From JAOUEA01 sp963762075 (lineage in GTDB: Bacteria > Actinomycetota > UBA4738 > HRBIN12), in NCBI GenBank assembly GCA_963762075.1, contig CAVXJC010000002.1, positions 124,001 to 188,000 on the forward strand: 64,000 nt of DNA, read 5' to 3'. Shown here piece by piece: positions 19,869 to 27,703 of the stretch. The position numbers and the translations under genes were made by a program. Numbering within the stretch: position 1 is the first letter of the stretch; every line of letters begins with the position of its first letter. Below the pieces are notes generated by a model. The model was not told where the DNA came from and did not search any database. It saw only the letters and a list, made by a program, of their open reading frames with translations.

Positions 19869-20518
19869 GTCATGGCCCCGGTCAGCTTCCTCGCGATCTC
19901 GACCGCCTCGGGCGCGTTGTTCGCGTATCCGTCGGCGCCGATCTTCTCGGCCCACTCGGGCGTCACGGGCGCGCCGCCCACCATGACCAAGACCCGGTCG
20001 CGAAGACCTTCGGCCTCGAGACGCTCGATCACTCGCTGCTGATACGGAACGGTGGTGGTGAGCAGAGCCGAGAGCCCCACGATCTGGGGCTCCAGCTCGC
20101 GCACGACCTCGACGATGCGATCGGCGCTCACGTCTTTGCCGATGTCGTGCACGTCGAAACCGCTCGTGCGAAGCATCGCGCCCACCATGTTCTTTCCGAG
20201 GTCGTGCAGATCCCCCTTGACCGTCGCGAGCACGACGATCGCGTTCACCGCGTCGCCCTCCTGGCGCTGGGCGAGTAACACGGGCTCGACGATAGCGTTG
20301 CACCGCTTGAACACCTCTGCGCTCGCGACGACCTCGGGAAGGAACACCTCGCCGCGCTTCCACATCTCGCCCAGATCGAACATGGCGACGGCCATGCCTT
20401 GCTCGAGGATCCACTTGGGATCGGCATCGCCATCGACCAGTCGCTGGACCGCGGCGATGCCGAGGTCCATATCGGCGGCGATGAGCGCGCGCTTCAGAAC
20501 GTCGAGGTCTTCCTGCAT
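19865..20518 (-). CDS. Corrinoid (cobalamin-binding) methyl-carrier protein
   Basis: A 217-residue MttC/MtgC-type protein. Residues 1-85 form the helical cap domain and residues 90-217 the B12-binding Rossmann domain. The cobalt-ligand motif DxHxxG is D103-L-H105-D-L-G108, followed by GLSALL and the MVGGAPV loop that bind the nucleotide tail. It is the first gene of the operon, preceded by a GAGAGGA ribosome binding site and a 13-bp palindrome 62 bases upstream. It carries the methyl group from the MttB-like enzyme to the MeTr. Confidence 0.93.
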   Translation of the reverse strand: MQEDLDVLKRALIAADMDLGIAAVQRLVDGDADPKWILEQGMAVAMFDLGEMWKRGEVFLPEVVASAEVFKRCNAIVEPVLLAQRQEGDAVNAIVVLATVKGDLHDLGKNMVGAMLRTSGFDVHDIGKDVSADRIVEVVRELEPQIVGLSALLTTTVPYQQRVIERLEAEGLRDRVLVMVGGAPVTPEWAEKIGADGYANNAPEAVEIARKLTGAMT

Positions 20519-20579
20519 CGCCGGATCCTCTCGGGTCGTGGTGCCGATGGTCCATCGTCGTGGTCGGACCTACGAGCGG

Positions 20580-20592
20580 TGACCTGAGGTCA
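20580..20592. promoter_or_regulatory. Predicted operator 1 of the TetR regulator
   Basis: Perfect 13-bp palindrome TGACCTGAGGTCA in the divergent region, 62 bases before the corrinoid-protein ATG. A second, related site lies 91 bases away next to the TetR gene. Confidence 0.55.
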
Positions 20593-20670
20593 GCCCTTGC
20601 GCGTCGGCCCTCCAGACACGATGATGCCAGCGAGAGAGGCTCGAAGGGAGCCCCGAGGCACCGTGCTGTG

Positions 20671-20683
20671 TGACCCTAAGTCA
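20671..20683. promoter_or_regulatory. Predicted operator 2 of the TetR regulator
   Basis: TGACCCTAAGTCA, matching operator 1 at 10 of 13 positions with the outer TGAC/GTCA arms identical. It lies 33 bases before the TetR ATG, where bound repressor would block that gene. Confidence 0.5.
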
Positions 20684-20715
20684 TGCGCGCGGGCGCCCGC
20701 GCGAATGGAGACGTG

Positions 20716-21366
20716 ATGGTCGCCGAGCCGAGATCCCCCCGTAACGAGAAGACGCAGGCCAAGCGCGACCTCATCGTCGAGGAGGCCATGCGTCAGTTCG
20801 CCGAGCACGGTTTCCAAGGCGCCAAGGTCGAGGACGTCGCGACCGAGCTCGGCATCGCGAAGGGATCGATATTCCAACACTTCGGGTCGAAGGCGGGGCT
20901 GTTCCTGCAGGCCTACAAGAGCGCGGTGCTGACGCTCCCCGCCTGGCTCGACGCTCCCGACGACGTGCGGGCTCAGGGATTCTTCGCAACCGTGCGCTTC
21001 TGGCTCGCCCGAACCGAGCACCTGATCAAGGAGGACTGGATCCCCAATCGCGTCGTGCTGATCGGCAACTACGGCACCGACCTCACGCTCAAGCGCGAGA
21101 TCAACCGGTGGCTCGTCAGCGAGGATCCGTACGGCACGCTCGAGTTCGTGGAATGGGGCCAGCAACGCGGCGAGGTGCGCGCCGACGTCGACTTGGAGAT
21201 CATCGTGTCGATGGTCGACTGGCTCTCGAACTCCCTGCAGGACGCCCTGGTCACCGAGGAGCTCGACCCGGGGTTGTTCCATCGGCTGGCGAACCAGCCA
21301 GAACGCCAGCGCATGCGCGTGGAGCACTTCACGGTGCTGCTGGAGAGCGCGATCGGGCCCACGTAG
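20716..21366 (+). CDS. TetR/AcrR family regulator, divergent from the methyltransfer operon
   Basis: A 216-residue TetR-family protein with the N-terminal helix-turn-helix at about residues 35-59 (the second helix begins VATELGIAKGS) and a helical ligand-binding C-terminal domain with many Trp residues. ATG 20716 is favoured because GGAG lies 8 bases upstream; GTG 20713 is also possible. It is divergent from the corrinoid operon with two matching palindromes between them, so it is the likely local regulator, perhaps responding to the methylated substrate. Confidence 0.88.
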   Translation: MVAEPRSPRNEKTQAKRDLIVEEAMRQFAEHGFQGAKVEDVATELGIAKGSIFQHFGSKAGLFLQAYKSAVLTLPAWLDAPDDVRAQGFFATVRFWLARTEHLIKEDWIPNRVVLIGNYGTDLTLKREINRWLVSEDPYGTLEFVEWGQQRGEVRADVDLEIIVSMVDWLSNSLQDALVTEELDPGLFHRLANQPERQRMRVEHFTVLLESAIGPT

Positions 21367-21374
21367 CCCGCAGC

Positions 21375-21794
21375 TCAGGTGCGGCGGAGGGCTTCAGCAG
21401 CGTCGTCGACCGTCACCGTGCGCCGGCGGTAGTTGCGCAGCGCGAAGCGATCGCACGCCGTCTCGGCCGCCGATCTCCTGCCGAGCTCCTCTCGCAGGTA
21501 CCAGTGCATCCATTCGTGGCAGTAGAGGAAGCGCAGCACCTCGCGGCGGGTGCGGAACGTAACCCCCTCGGTCAGCCAGATGAAGCGCATGCGCTTGCCC
21601 GGCCGCCGTTTCGCCGCGTACGGCACGACTTCGCCGAACGGGAAGAACGGCTCGGGCACCTGGAGCGTGATCGTGCGCTGGTCGAAGTCGGTCCACGCCG
21701 ACAGGTGCGGGCGCTCTCGGTAGCGCAGAGGCTTCACGTGCACCGCGTAGCCGTCGGCATCCGGCAGGCCCGCGGAGCGCGCGAGCCACGGCAT
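21375..21794 (-). CDS. Small predicted zinc metallopeptidase-like protein
   Basis: A 139-residue protein, not assigned to a named family. It has an HExxH motif (H93-E-W-M-H97) followed 14 residues later by ExxxD (E111-D115), the third-ligand arrangement of gluzincin metallopeptidases. There is no signal peptide or membrane segment. It is convergent with the TetR gene (8 bases between stops) and has no operon partner. It might instead be a conserved metal-binding protein without peptidase activity. Confidence 0.6.
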   Translation of the reverse strand: MPWLARSAGLPDADGYAVHVKPLRYRERPHLSAWTDFDQRTITLQVPEPFFPFGEVVPYAAKRRPGKRMRFIWLTEGVTFRTRREVLRFLYCHEWMHWYLREELGRRSAAETACDRFALRNYRRRTVTVDDAAEALRRT

Positions 21795-21852
21795 CGGGCG
21801 GCACGGGCTCGGACGTCGAGGTGATGTCGCACGCCTCTAGCATGACTCGACG

Positions 21853-22554
21853 ATGAGCGAGCCGGCCCGCACGCGATCGCACGCACCGCGACGGTGTTCG
21901 AGCCGTCGCGCCGCTCGCGATCGCGGTCGTCGGATTCGGCGTCTCGTTCGGCGTGCTCGCGCGCGCGGCCGGCATGGGCACGCTCGCCCCGATCGTGATG
22001 TCCATGACGACGTTCGCGGGCTCGGCGCAGTTCGCCGCGGCGTCGATCCTCGGGGTCGGTGGCACGGTGGCCTCCGCGATCACCGCTGCGGTGCTCCTCA
22101 ACGCGCGCTACGGCCCGATCGGCGTGAGCGTGGCGCCATTCCTCACCGGCTCAGGGTGGTCACGCTTCATGCACGCCCAACTCACGGTCGACGAGTCATG
22201 GGCGATCGCCGCCGAGGGTCAGGGACGATTCAATCCACGGGTCTTGCTCGGAGCCGGCCTGACGCTCTACGTCGCCTGGGTCGGCGGCACGATGCTCGGG
22301 GTGGCGTTCGGCGACGTGATCGGCGATCTTTCGCGCTGGGGGCTCGACGCCGCCTTCCCGGCGCTGTTCCTCGCGCTGCTCGTGGCGCAGCTGCGCGGAC
22401 GCCGGACGATCGCGGCCGCCGCACTCGGCGCCGGCATCGCGCTGGCGCTGACGCCGTTCACACCGCCCGGCGTGCCGATCATCGCGGCGAGCGCCGCCTG
22501 CCTGCTCGGGCTCCGCGGGCAGCATCGACCCGCGCCGAGGAGCGGCTGCGGTGA
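21853..22554 (+). CDS. azlC: AzlC-type branched-chain amino acid exporter subunit, with two frameshifts
   Basis: The large subunit of the AzlCD exporter, an inner-membrane protein with several hydrophobic helices. The ATG at 21853 starts in one frame; the conserved body (VRAVAPLAIAVVGFGVSFGV through TPFTPPGVPIIAA) is in a second frame from about 21,890; the final TRAEERLR and stop are back in the first frame after about 22,525. The body is well conserved and has no internal stops. The stop overlaps the azlD GTG (GTGA). The breaks belong to a cluster of frameshifts across 21.9-23.4 kb. Confidence 0.75.
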   Translation: MSEPARTRSHAPRRCSSRRAARDRGRRIRRLVRRARARGRHGHARPDRDVHDDVRGLGAVRRGVDPRGRWHGGLRDHRCGAPQRALRPDRRERGAIPHRLRVVTLHARPTHGRRVMGDRRRGSGTIQSTGLARSRPDALRRLGRRHDARGGVRRRDRRSFALGARRRLPGAVPRAARGAAARTPDDRGRRTRRRHRAGADAVHTARRADHRGERRLPARAPRAASTRAEERLR

Positions 22555-22865
22555 CCGACGACCTGGGTCGTCGTTGCCGTCGTGGGCGTCGCCACGATCG
22601 CGATCAAGGCGCTGGGTCCGATGCTGCTCGGCGGCAAGCCGCTCCCGCCCCGCGCGACCGCGGTCGTCGGCGCTGCTCGCTCCCGCCCTGCTCGCTGCGC
22701 TCGTGGCCGTCAACACCCTCGGCGGCGATCGCGCGCTGCACGTCGACGCGCGACTGCCGGGCGTGCTCGCGGGCGCTGTCGCGATCAGGCTCAAGGCGCC
22801 TGTGCTCGTCGTCGTGATCGTCGCGGCCGCTCGTGACCGCGGGCGTGCGAGCGCTGGCCGCATGA
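22551..22865 (+). CDS. azlD: AzlD-type branched-chain amino acid exporter subunit, frameshifted
   Basis: The small partner of AzlC, about 104 residues with three or four hydrophobic segments. It is recognisable as VGVATIAIKALGPMLLGGK, then LAPALLAALVAVNTLGG, then APVLVVVIVAA and a final VRALAA, but these lie in different frames, with breaks near 22,567, 22,665 and 22,830. The GTG at 22551 overlaps the azlC stop. The gene pair and order are standard for AzlCD. Confidence 0.7.
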
Positions 22866-22897
22866 ACCCAGCAGCGACCCGGTAGGCTCCGCCCTCG

Positions 22898-24032
22898 ATG
22901 ACCAGATACCGAGACCTCGGCCTCACCGTCGGCTTGCTGCCCCCTGGCCCGTTGAACGCGATCACCGACGTCGATGGCCTGACGGTCGGCATGACGACGC
23001 TGATCGAGGGCGAGGGTCCGTTGCATGTCGGGCGTAGGTCCGGTACGCACCGGTGTCACCGTGATCGTGCCGCATGGCGACATCGGCGTGGAGCCCGTGT
23101 TCGCCGGATGCCACCGCCTCAACGGCAACGGCGAGCTCACCGGCCTCGAATGGGTCCGCGAATCCGGCCAGCTGACGACACCCGTCGCGCTCACGAACAC
23201 GCACAGCGTGGGGGTGGTGCGCGATGCGCTCGTTGCCGCCGAGATCCGCGGACGCACCGACCTCACCGCGCTACTGGAGCCTGCCGGTCGTCGGCGAGAC
23301 CTACGACGGCGCGCTGAACGACATCAACGGTATGCACGTGCGGCCGGAGCATCTCGTTCGCCGCGCTCGACTCGGCGACGCGGCGGTCCCGTCGCCGAGG
23401 GCGGCGTGGGCGGCGGCACGGGCATGATCTGTCACGAGTTCAAGGGCGGCACCGGCACGGCGTCGCGCCTCGTCGGCGACTGGACCGTGGGAGCGCTCGT
23501 GCAAGCGAACTACGGCCGGCGTGAGCGCCTCACCGTCGACGGTGTGCCGGTCGGCCACGAGGTCCCGCTGTCGGCCGTGCCCTCACCCTGGGATGAGGAG
23601 GAGGAACTCGCACGCCGCGCCGAGCCCGGCGCGGGCTCGATCATCGTGATCCTCGCCACGGATGCGCCGATGCTTCCTCATCAGCTCGAACGTCTGGCGC
23701 AGCGGGCCGCCCTCGGCATCGCCAGGGTCGGCGGCGGCGGCGAGCATTCCAGCGGGGACATCTTCCTCGCCTTCTCGACCGGCAACCGCGGAAGGATCGA
23801 GAGCTACAAGTCCGAAGGCTCGACCGCCCCGCTCGACGTGTCCATGATCCCCGACACCTCGATCAGCGATCTCTTCTGGGGTGCCATCGAGGCCACGGAG
23901 GAAGCCATCATCAATGCGCTCGTCGGGGCCGAGACCATGGCCGGTCGCGACGGGATCACCGCACATCGGCTCGACCACGACCTGCTCGTCGAGACGATGA
24001 CGCGCTACGGGCGAGGTCCGGGCGCCCGCTGA
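22898..24032 (+). CDS. P1 family peptidase (DmpA-like aminopeptidase), with several frameshifts
   Basis: An N-terminal-nucleophile hydrolase of the DmpA/P1 family, which self-cleaves before a Ser. The Gly-Ser cleavage site is seen in GAGSIIVILATDAP, with the Ser codon at 23637. The rest is typical: NAITDVDGLTVGM at the N-terminus, TNTHSVGVV, then VVGETYDGALNDINGMHV, then GGTGMICHEFKGGTGTASR. These pieces sit in three frames, with breaks near 23,033, 23,272, 23,356 and 23,389; downstream of 23,400 the frame is intact. Cellular substrate unknown; family members cleave D- or beta-amino-acid peptides. Confidence 0.8.
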
Positions 24033-24033
24033 C

Positions 24034-24852
24034 TCAACACGCCAGCCGCAGGTCCGTCACCTCTCGCCCAACGATGCGCACCAGGGTCGAGCGGGCGTTG
24101 TTCCCCTCATCGGATTCGGCGAGGCGATCCGCGGGGTCGGCCTCGTTGCGAAGGCAGTAGCGGCCGTCGGGCAATCCCCTGATGTCCAGCTCTTGCCCGG
24201 GAAGCGTCGAGCCGTAGTAGTCGGCCCATCCGATCGACAGTCCGGTCACCGAGTCCTGGGTGCAGCTGCCGTAGTGCGCGAACGACGGCGAGCCGGCCAA
24301 CGTCGGACCGAACCTGATGCTGTCGCGGACGCAGAACGAGACCTTCTCCGAGGCGGCCACGACCCGCCCGGTCTTCGGCTTCTCGAGCCGGTAACGGGCG
24401 AACTCCTCGAAATGCCAATGGTTGTGCTCGGCGTGGAACGACGAGCACCCGGCGAACCGCCTGTCGAAGACGGTGTCGACGTCGCGCGTGAACACACCGT
24501 CGCCATCGCCGTCGCGGAACACGCGTTGGAAGGCCTTCCGGTCGTTCAAGGGATCGCCGTCGCCGTCGCAGTCGTTGTCGGCCGAGCGCGCCGGCGAGTC
24601 GGGCTTCAGCTCGACCACGCCGACGCCACGGTTGCCGATGACCGACGCGAACCGCAACAGCTTCACTCCCACGTGCTTCTCGATCCGGATCTCACTCAAC
24701 GGCCGCAGGATCACGTCGGGAAGCAACGCCGCTCCCCCGCTTCCCGCTGCGGCCGGTGATTGCGCTGCGAGCACCCAGATGCCCGCAAGGGCGAGCGATG
24801 CCGCGGCGAGCATCGCCGCAAGGGCGCCGCGGGGGGATCGAACCTTCGTCAT
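24034..24852 (-). CDS. Secreted lysyl-oxidase-like copper protein with Ca-binding-type loops
   Basis: A 272-residue secreted protein of the lysyl oxidase family. An N-terminal signal peptide (about residues 1-35) is followed by the oxidase domain. The copper site reads H140-x-x-H143-x-H145-x-H147, the spacing of animal lysyl oxidase. K170 in EKVSFCVRD and a Tyr near 212 align with the Lys and Tyr that form the lysyl tyrosylquinone cofactor. Two aspartate-rich loops (about 92-100 and 114-126, DGDGDG type) look like calcium-binding inserts. The ATG at 24852 lies two bases after the 3' end of tRNA-Pro on the same strand, with no ribosome binding site of its own. Confidence 0.82.
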   Translation of the reverse strand: MTKVRSPRGALAAMLAAASLALAGIWVLAAQSPAAAGSGGAALLPDVILRPLSEIRIEKHVGVKLLRFASVIGNRGVGVVELKPDSPARSADNDCDGDGDPLNDRKAFQRVFRDGDGDGVFTRDVDTVFDRRFAGCSSFHAEHNHWHFEEFARYRLEKPKTGRVVAASEKVSFCVRDSIRFGPTLAGSPSFAHYGSCTQDSVTGLSIGWADYYGSTLPGQELDIRGLPDGRYCLRNEADPADRLAESDEGNNARSTLVRIVGREVTDLRLAC

Positions 24853-24853
24853 G

Positions 24854-24929
<76 letters not shown>

Positions 24930-24972
24930 CGTTTTCTGCAGGTCAGACGCCAAAGACCAGCACGCAGCCAGT

Positions 24973-24990
24973 CTAGGGGACATCGGCTAC
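24973..24990. repeat. 18-bp direct repeat, copy A
   Basis: CTAGGGGACATCGGCTAC, identical to 30507-30524 in the same orientation, with partly conserved flanks (GCAGCC before, CAGG after). It lies in the 270-base gap between tRNA-Pro and the response regulator, where no gene is seen. Confidence 0.5.
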
Positions 24991-25201
24991 GCAGGAAGAG
25001 TGCCTGGGCGCATGGCCGACGCTCGTGACTCTGGGGGGCGTGACGGAGAACGCCCTTCCTACCGGATGGACGAGGAGCAGATGGTGGTCGTCGGCGACGT
25101 GCGGATGGACCTGCGCAACCGCCTCCCGGTTCGCGCCTGCTGGGGTTTCGGTAGGGCCCGTCTCGGTCAAGGACAGGCACGTCGAACGCTCAGCCTCGAG
25201 G

Positions 25202-25591
25202 TCACTGGGATTGCGGTCGCGCGATCGTCAGTACGCGGGTCGCAAGCTCCTGCATCGTGAACGGCTTCATCATGACGATGTCAGCCCCGAGGGCGCGGGT
25301 TTGATCTTGGTCGTCTCCGAGCGCCTTCGCCGTGATCACCACTACTGGGATGGTCGATGTCCGGGGCTCGGCCTTGAGCCGGCGGAGCACCTCGATGCCG
25401 TCGACGTGCGGCATCATCAGATCAAGCACGATTACGTCCGGCTGCTCCACGAGGCTCGCACCGATACCCTCTTCACCGCCCCGGGCTTCGAGCACGTCCA
25501 TGCCGGCGTGACCAAGGTTGAGTCGGCAAAGCAGGAGTATGTCAGGGTCGTCGTCGATCACGAGTACACGGAGCGACGATGTCGGCTTCAC
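25202..25591 (-). CDS. Single-domain response regulator (CheY-like receiver)
   Basis: A 129-residue stand-alone receiver domain. The acidic pocket is D13-D15, the phospho-acceptor is D57 in VLDLMMP, T88 is the signalling Thr and K109 the conserved Lys in MMKPF. There is no output domain and no kinase next to it. It may act by protein binding or in a phosphorelay with a kinase elsewhere, such as the one at 46.0 kb; this is speculation. Confidence 0.9.
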   Translation of the reverse strand: MKPTSSLRVLVIDDDPDILLLCRLNLGHAGMDVLEARGGEEGIGASLVEQPDVIVLDLMMPHVDGIEVLRRLKAEPRTSTIPVVVITAKALGDDQDQTRALGADIVMMKPFTMQELATRVLTIARPQSQ

Positions 25592-25832
25592 GAGACCGAA
25601 CCCGGGTCATCCACGACAATGCTTGGGGAGAACGCGCGCCAGGTGGGCTGGGCTCGAACGGTCGATCGAACGTTCGTCGAGCTGCGCCAACGGTTCACTG
25701 CCGGTCAGCTCGAAGATCAACCTGACAGCCCAATCCCCCTGATCCAGTCTCGGGCCATCAGGGCTGAGCGGGATCCCGACCATACCGAGCGACTTGACGC
25801 CGGCAGATGGAAGGCCAGGGCGAGGGACCGTC

Positions 25833-25940
25833 TTAGCGGTGCTTCGGCCAGTTGGCGCCCCCTGCGGTGGCCAGCGCGGCGATCACCGCCGCCAGCTTCA
25901 CGTAGACCCACGTCACCCGCGAATTACGCTTCGCATTCAT
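25833..25940 (-). CDS. Small predicted membrane protein (35 residues)
   Basis: A short frame starting MNAKRNSRVTWVYVK with one hydrophobic segment (about residues 9-25) and a basic C-terminal tail. A strong ribosome binding site, GGGGAGAGAAC, precedes the ATG. No family is recognised. It is divergent from the XRE-TPR regulator and shares with it a region of paired GTAAC/GTTAC sites, which supports a real, co-regulated gene. The 241 bases between it and the response regulator show nothing else convincing. Confidence 0.45.
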   Translation of the reverse strand: MNAKRNSRVTWVYVKLAAVIAALATAGGANWPKHR

Positions 25941-25973
25941 GTTCTCTCCCCTCAGTCGGCGGACTAGGGGAAT

Positions 25974-26073
25974 GTAACAAATGAAGTAACCAAATACGAG
26001 GACCAGAGTTACATCGTGTTGTGGGCCAGAGTCACCCGCCCGAGGGACAACACTCGGTTACAGGACGGGTTAC
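25974..26073. promoter_or_regulatory. Symmetric GTTAC/GTAAC operator-like array between divergent genes
   Basis: Two GTAAC pentamers 12 bases apart (25974, 25986) and two GTTAC pentamers 12 bases apart (26057, 26069) form inverted copies of the same GTTAC-N7-GTTAC site, with a fifth GTTAC at 26008 between them. The left pair lies 34 bases before the small membrane protein, the right pair 41 bases before the XRE gene. The stretch is notably AT-rich for this window. Confidence 0.5.
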
Positions 26074-26113
26074 GATTTTCTGCCGTCCACGGAAGCGCAG
26101 GGGGAGAACGAGC

Positions 26114-27388
26114 ATGGACATCGCCACGACGCTGCGGAGGCTGCGGTTGGAGAGGTCGATGACCCAGATCGAGCTCGCCGCACCCAGTTACACCCATGCA
26201 TTCGTCAGCTCGATCGAGTCCGGTCGGCGACGACCCTCCGACGAAGCCGTGCGGTACTTCGCCGCGAAGCTCGGGGTCACCGAGGAGACACTTCGGACCG
26301 GCCGCTCGCCCGAGCTCGAGATCAGGCTCGAGATGGAGCTGGCGGAGGCCCGCCTGGCGCTCTCGGACAAGGACCCGGACGAGACCCGCCAGCGACTGAT
26401 GGCCATCGCGGCCGAAGCCGAACAGTACGGACTTGCACGGCTCCAGTGTGGAGCGTGGATCGCGCTCGGCCTTCTGCGCGAACGCGACGGCAGACCCGAA
26501 GATGCCCTCAACTGCTATCAGACGGCGGAAGAGCTCGCCGGCGATCTCCCCGCGGCCAGAGCCGACTGCGTCGCAGGACGAGCCCGCTGCTTCCAGGCGA
26601 TGGGCGACCTCGGCTACGCGATCTTCCTGCTCCAGAGCATGCTCGGCCAGCTCCAACGCGAAGGGCTGAACGACCCGGACGCCCTCGTGCGCCTGCACTC
26701 CTCCCTCCTCGACGCCTACCTCGACGCCGGGCTCCCCCGCCAAGCCGCGGAGTCCGCCCGCCTGATGCAGTCGATCGAGTCCAGGGTCGAAGACCCGCTC
26801 AGACTGGCGCAGATGCACATGAACCTCGCCCGCCTGCACGCTCAGTCCGGTCGCATCGACCAGGCTCGGGATGCGCTGCGCCGCGCCGAGGACGCCTACC
26901 GGCATCTGGGCCTTCGAGCCGAGCTCGGCGGCACGCACCTGGCCTACGGCTACGTCGAGTCTCGCGGCGGCAACCTCGAGGAGGCACGCCATGAACTGGA
27001 GACGGCGCGGGAGATCTTCGAGGAGACGCGGGACGGCAAGGACCTCACGCGGACGCTGAACGAGCTGGGCCGCGTCGCGCGCCTCCAGGGCCGGCTCGAG
27101 GATGCAGAGTCACTTCTGCAGCACTCGATCCTCCTGCTGAAGGGGAGCGACACGCTGATCCTCGGATGGGCGTTCCGGGAGCTCGCGCTCGTCCAGGGTC
27201 CCTCCGATCCGATAGCCGCCGAGAAGTCACTGCGCTCGTCGATCGACTACTTCGAGCGTGGTGAACAGCCCGTCGAGCTCGCCATCTCGTACCGAGAGCT
27301 CGGAGACCTCGTCAGGGCGCACGGACGGAGCAAGGAGGCGTGCGAGCTGTATAGAGTCGGGCTCGACGCCCTCGAGCCGACGTTGTGA
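26114..27388 (+). CDS. XRE-family regulator with a C-terminal TPR domain
   Basis: A 424-residue protein with an N-terminal helix-turn-helix (about residues 4-55; LRRLRLERSMTQIELA and SSIESGRRRPS) followed by roughly 350 residues of TPR-type helical repeats rich in A, L, E and R. This is the layout of sensor regulators that bind a peptide or protein through the TPR superhelix. ATG 26114 has GGGGGAGAA upstream. It is divergent from a small membrane protein with paired GTTAC sites between, and overlaps a downstream small CxxC protein by one base (TGATG). It may be an autoregulator; its signal is unknown. Confidence 0.85.
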   Translation: MDIATTLRRLRLERSMTQIELAAPSYTHAFVSSIESGRRRPSDEAVRYFAAKLGVTEETLRTGRSPELEIRLEMELAEARLALSDKDPDETRQRLMAIAAEAEQYGLARLQCGAWIALGLLRERDGRPEDALNCYQTAEELAGDLPAARADCVAGRARCFQAMGDLGYAIFLLQSMLGQLQREGLNDPDALVRLHSSLLDAYLDAGLPRQAAESARLMQSIESRVEDPLRLAQMHMNLARLHAQSGRIDQARDALRRAEDAYRHLGLRAELGGTHLAYGYVESRGGNLEEARHELETAREIFEETRDGKDLTRTLNELGRVARLQGRLEDAESLLQHSILLLKGSDTLILGWAFRELALVQGPSDPIAAEKSLRSSIDYFERGEQPVELAISYRELGDLVRAHGRSKEACELYRVGLDALEPTL

Positions 27389-27557
27389 TGCACGAGACTG
27401 TCGAGGTCGAGCTGCACATCGAGACCGAGAAGGTAGGTCCGTGTGGACGATGCAGGTCGCTGATCTCCGGATCGCCGGCGCCCTGCAGCGAGAACTGAAG
27501 CCGTTGGGCGTGACCGTTCGGTTCAGGGAGCCAGCTCGTGTCGGCGAAGAGCTATAG
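27388..27557 (+). CDS. Small CxxC protein (thioredoxin-like/DUF2703-like?), frameshifted
   Basis: An ATG at 27388 overlaps the XRE stop (TGATG). The first frame gives ETVEVELHIETEKVGPCGRC, with a CxxC pair (PCGRC). The continuation VADLRIAGALQRELKPLGVTV up to a TAG at 27555-27557 is in another frame, so the break is at about 27,452. Joined, about 56 residues. The beta-strand, CxxC, helix, strand pattern resembles small thioredoxin-like thiol proteins such as DUF2703; the assignment is tentative. Bases 27,558-27,703 show nothing else. Confidence 0.45.
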
Positions 27558-27703
27558 CAGTCAGAAGCAACATTTGAATCCCCCATACGCCAATCGCCGT
27601 GACCCCCAGGGCGATGGCACCACGAAGCTGGCGGGCAAGGCGACGGTGGAGTTCTGAGCCTGCCTCGAGGTGTGACGGTGCCCTCGCGCAGGGAGACCGG
27701 CAC

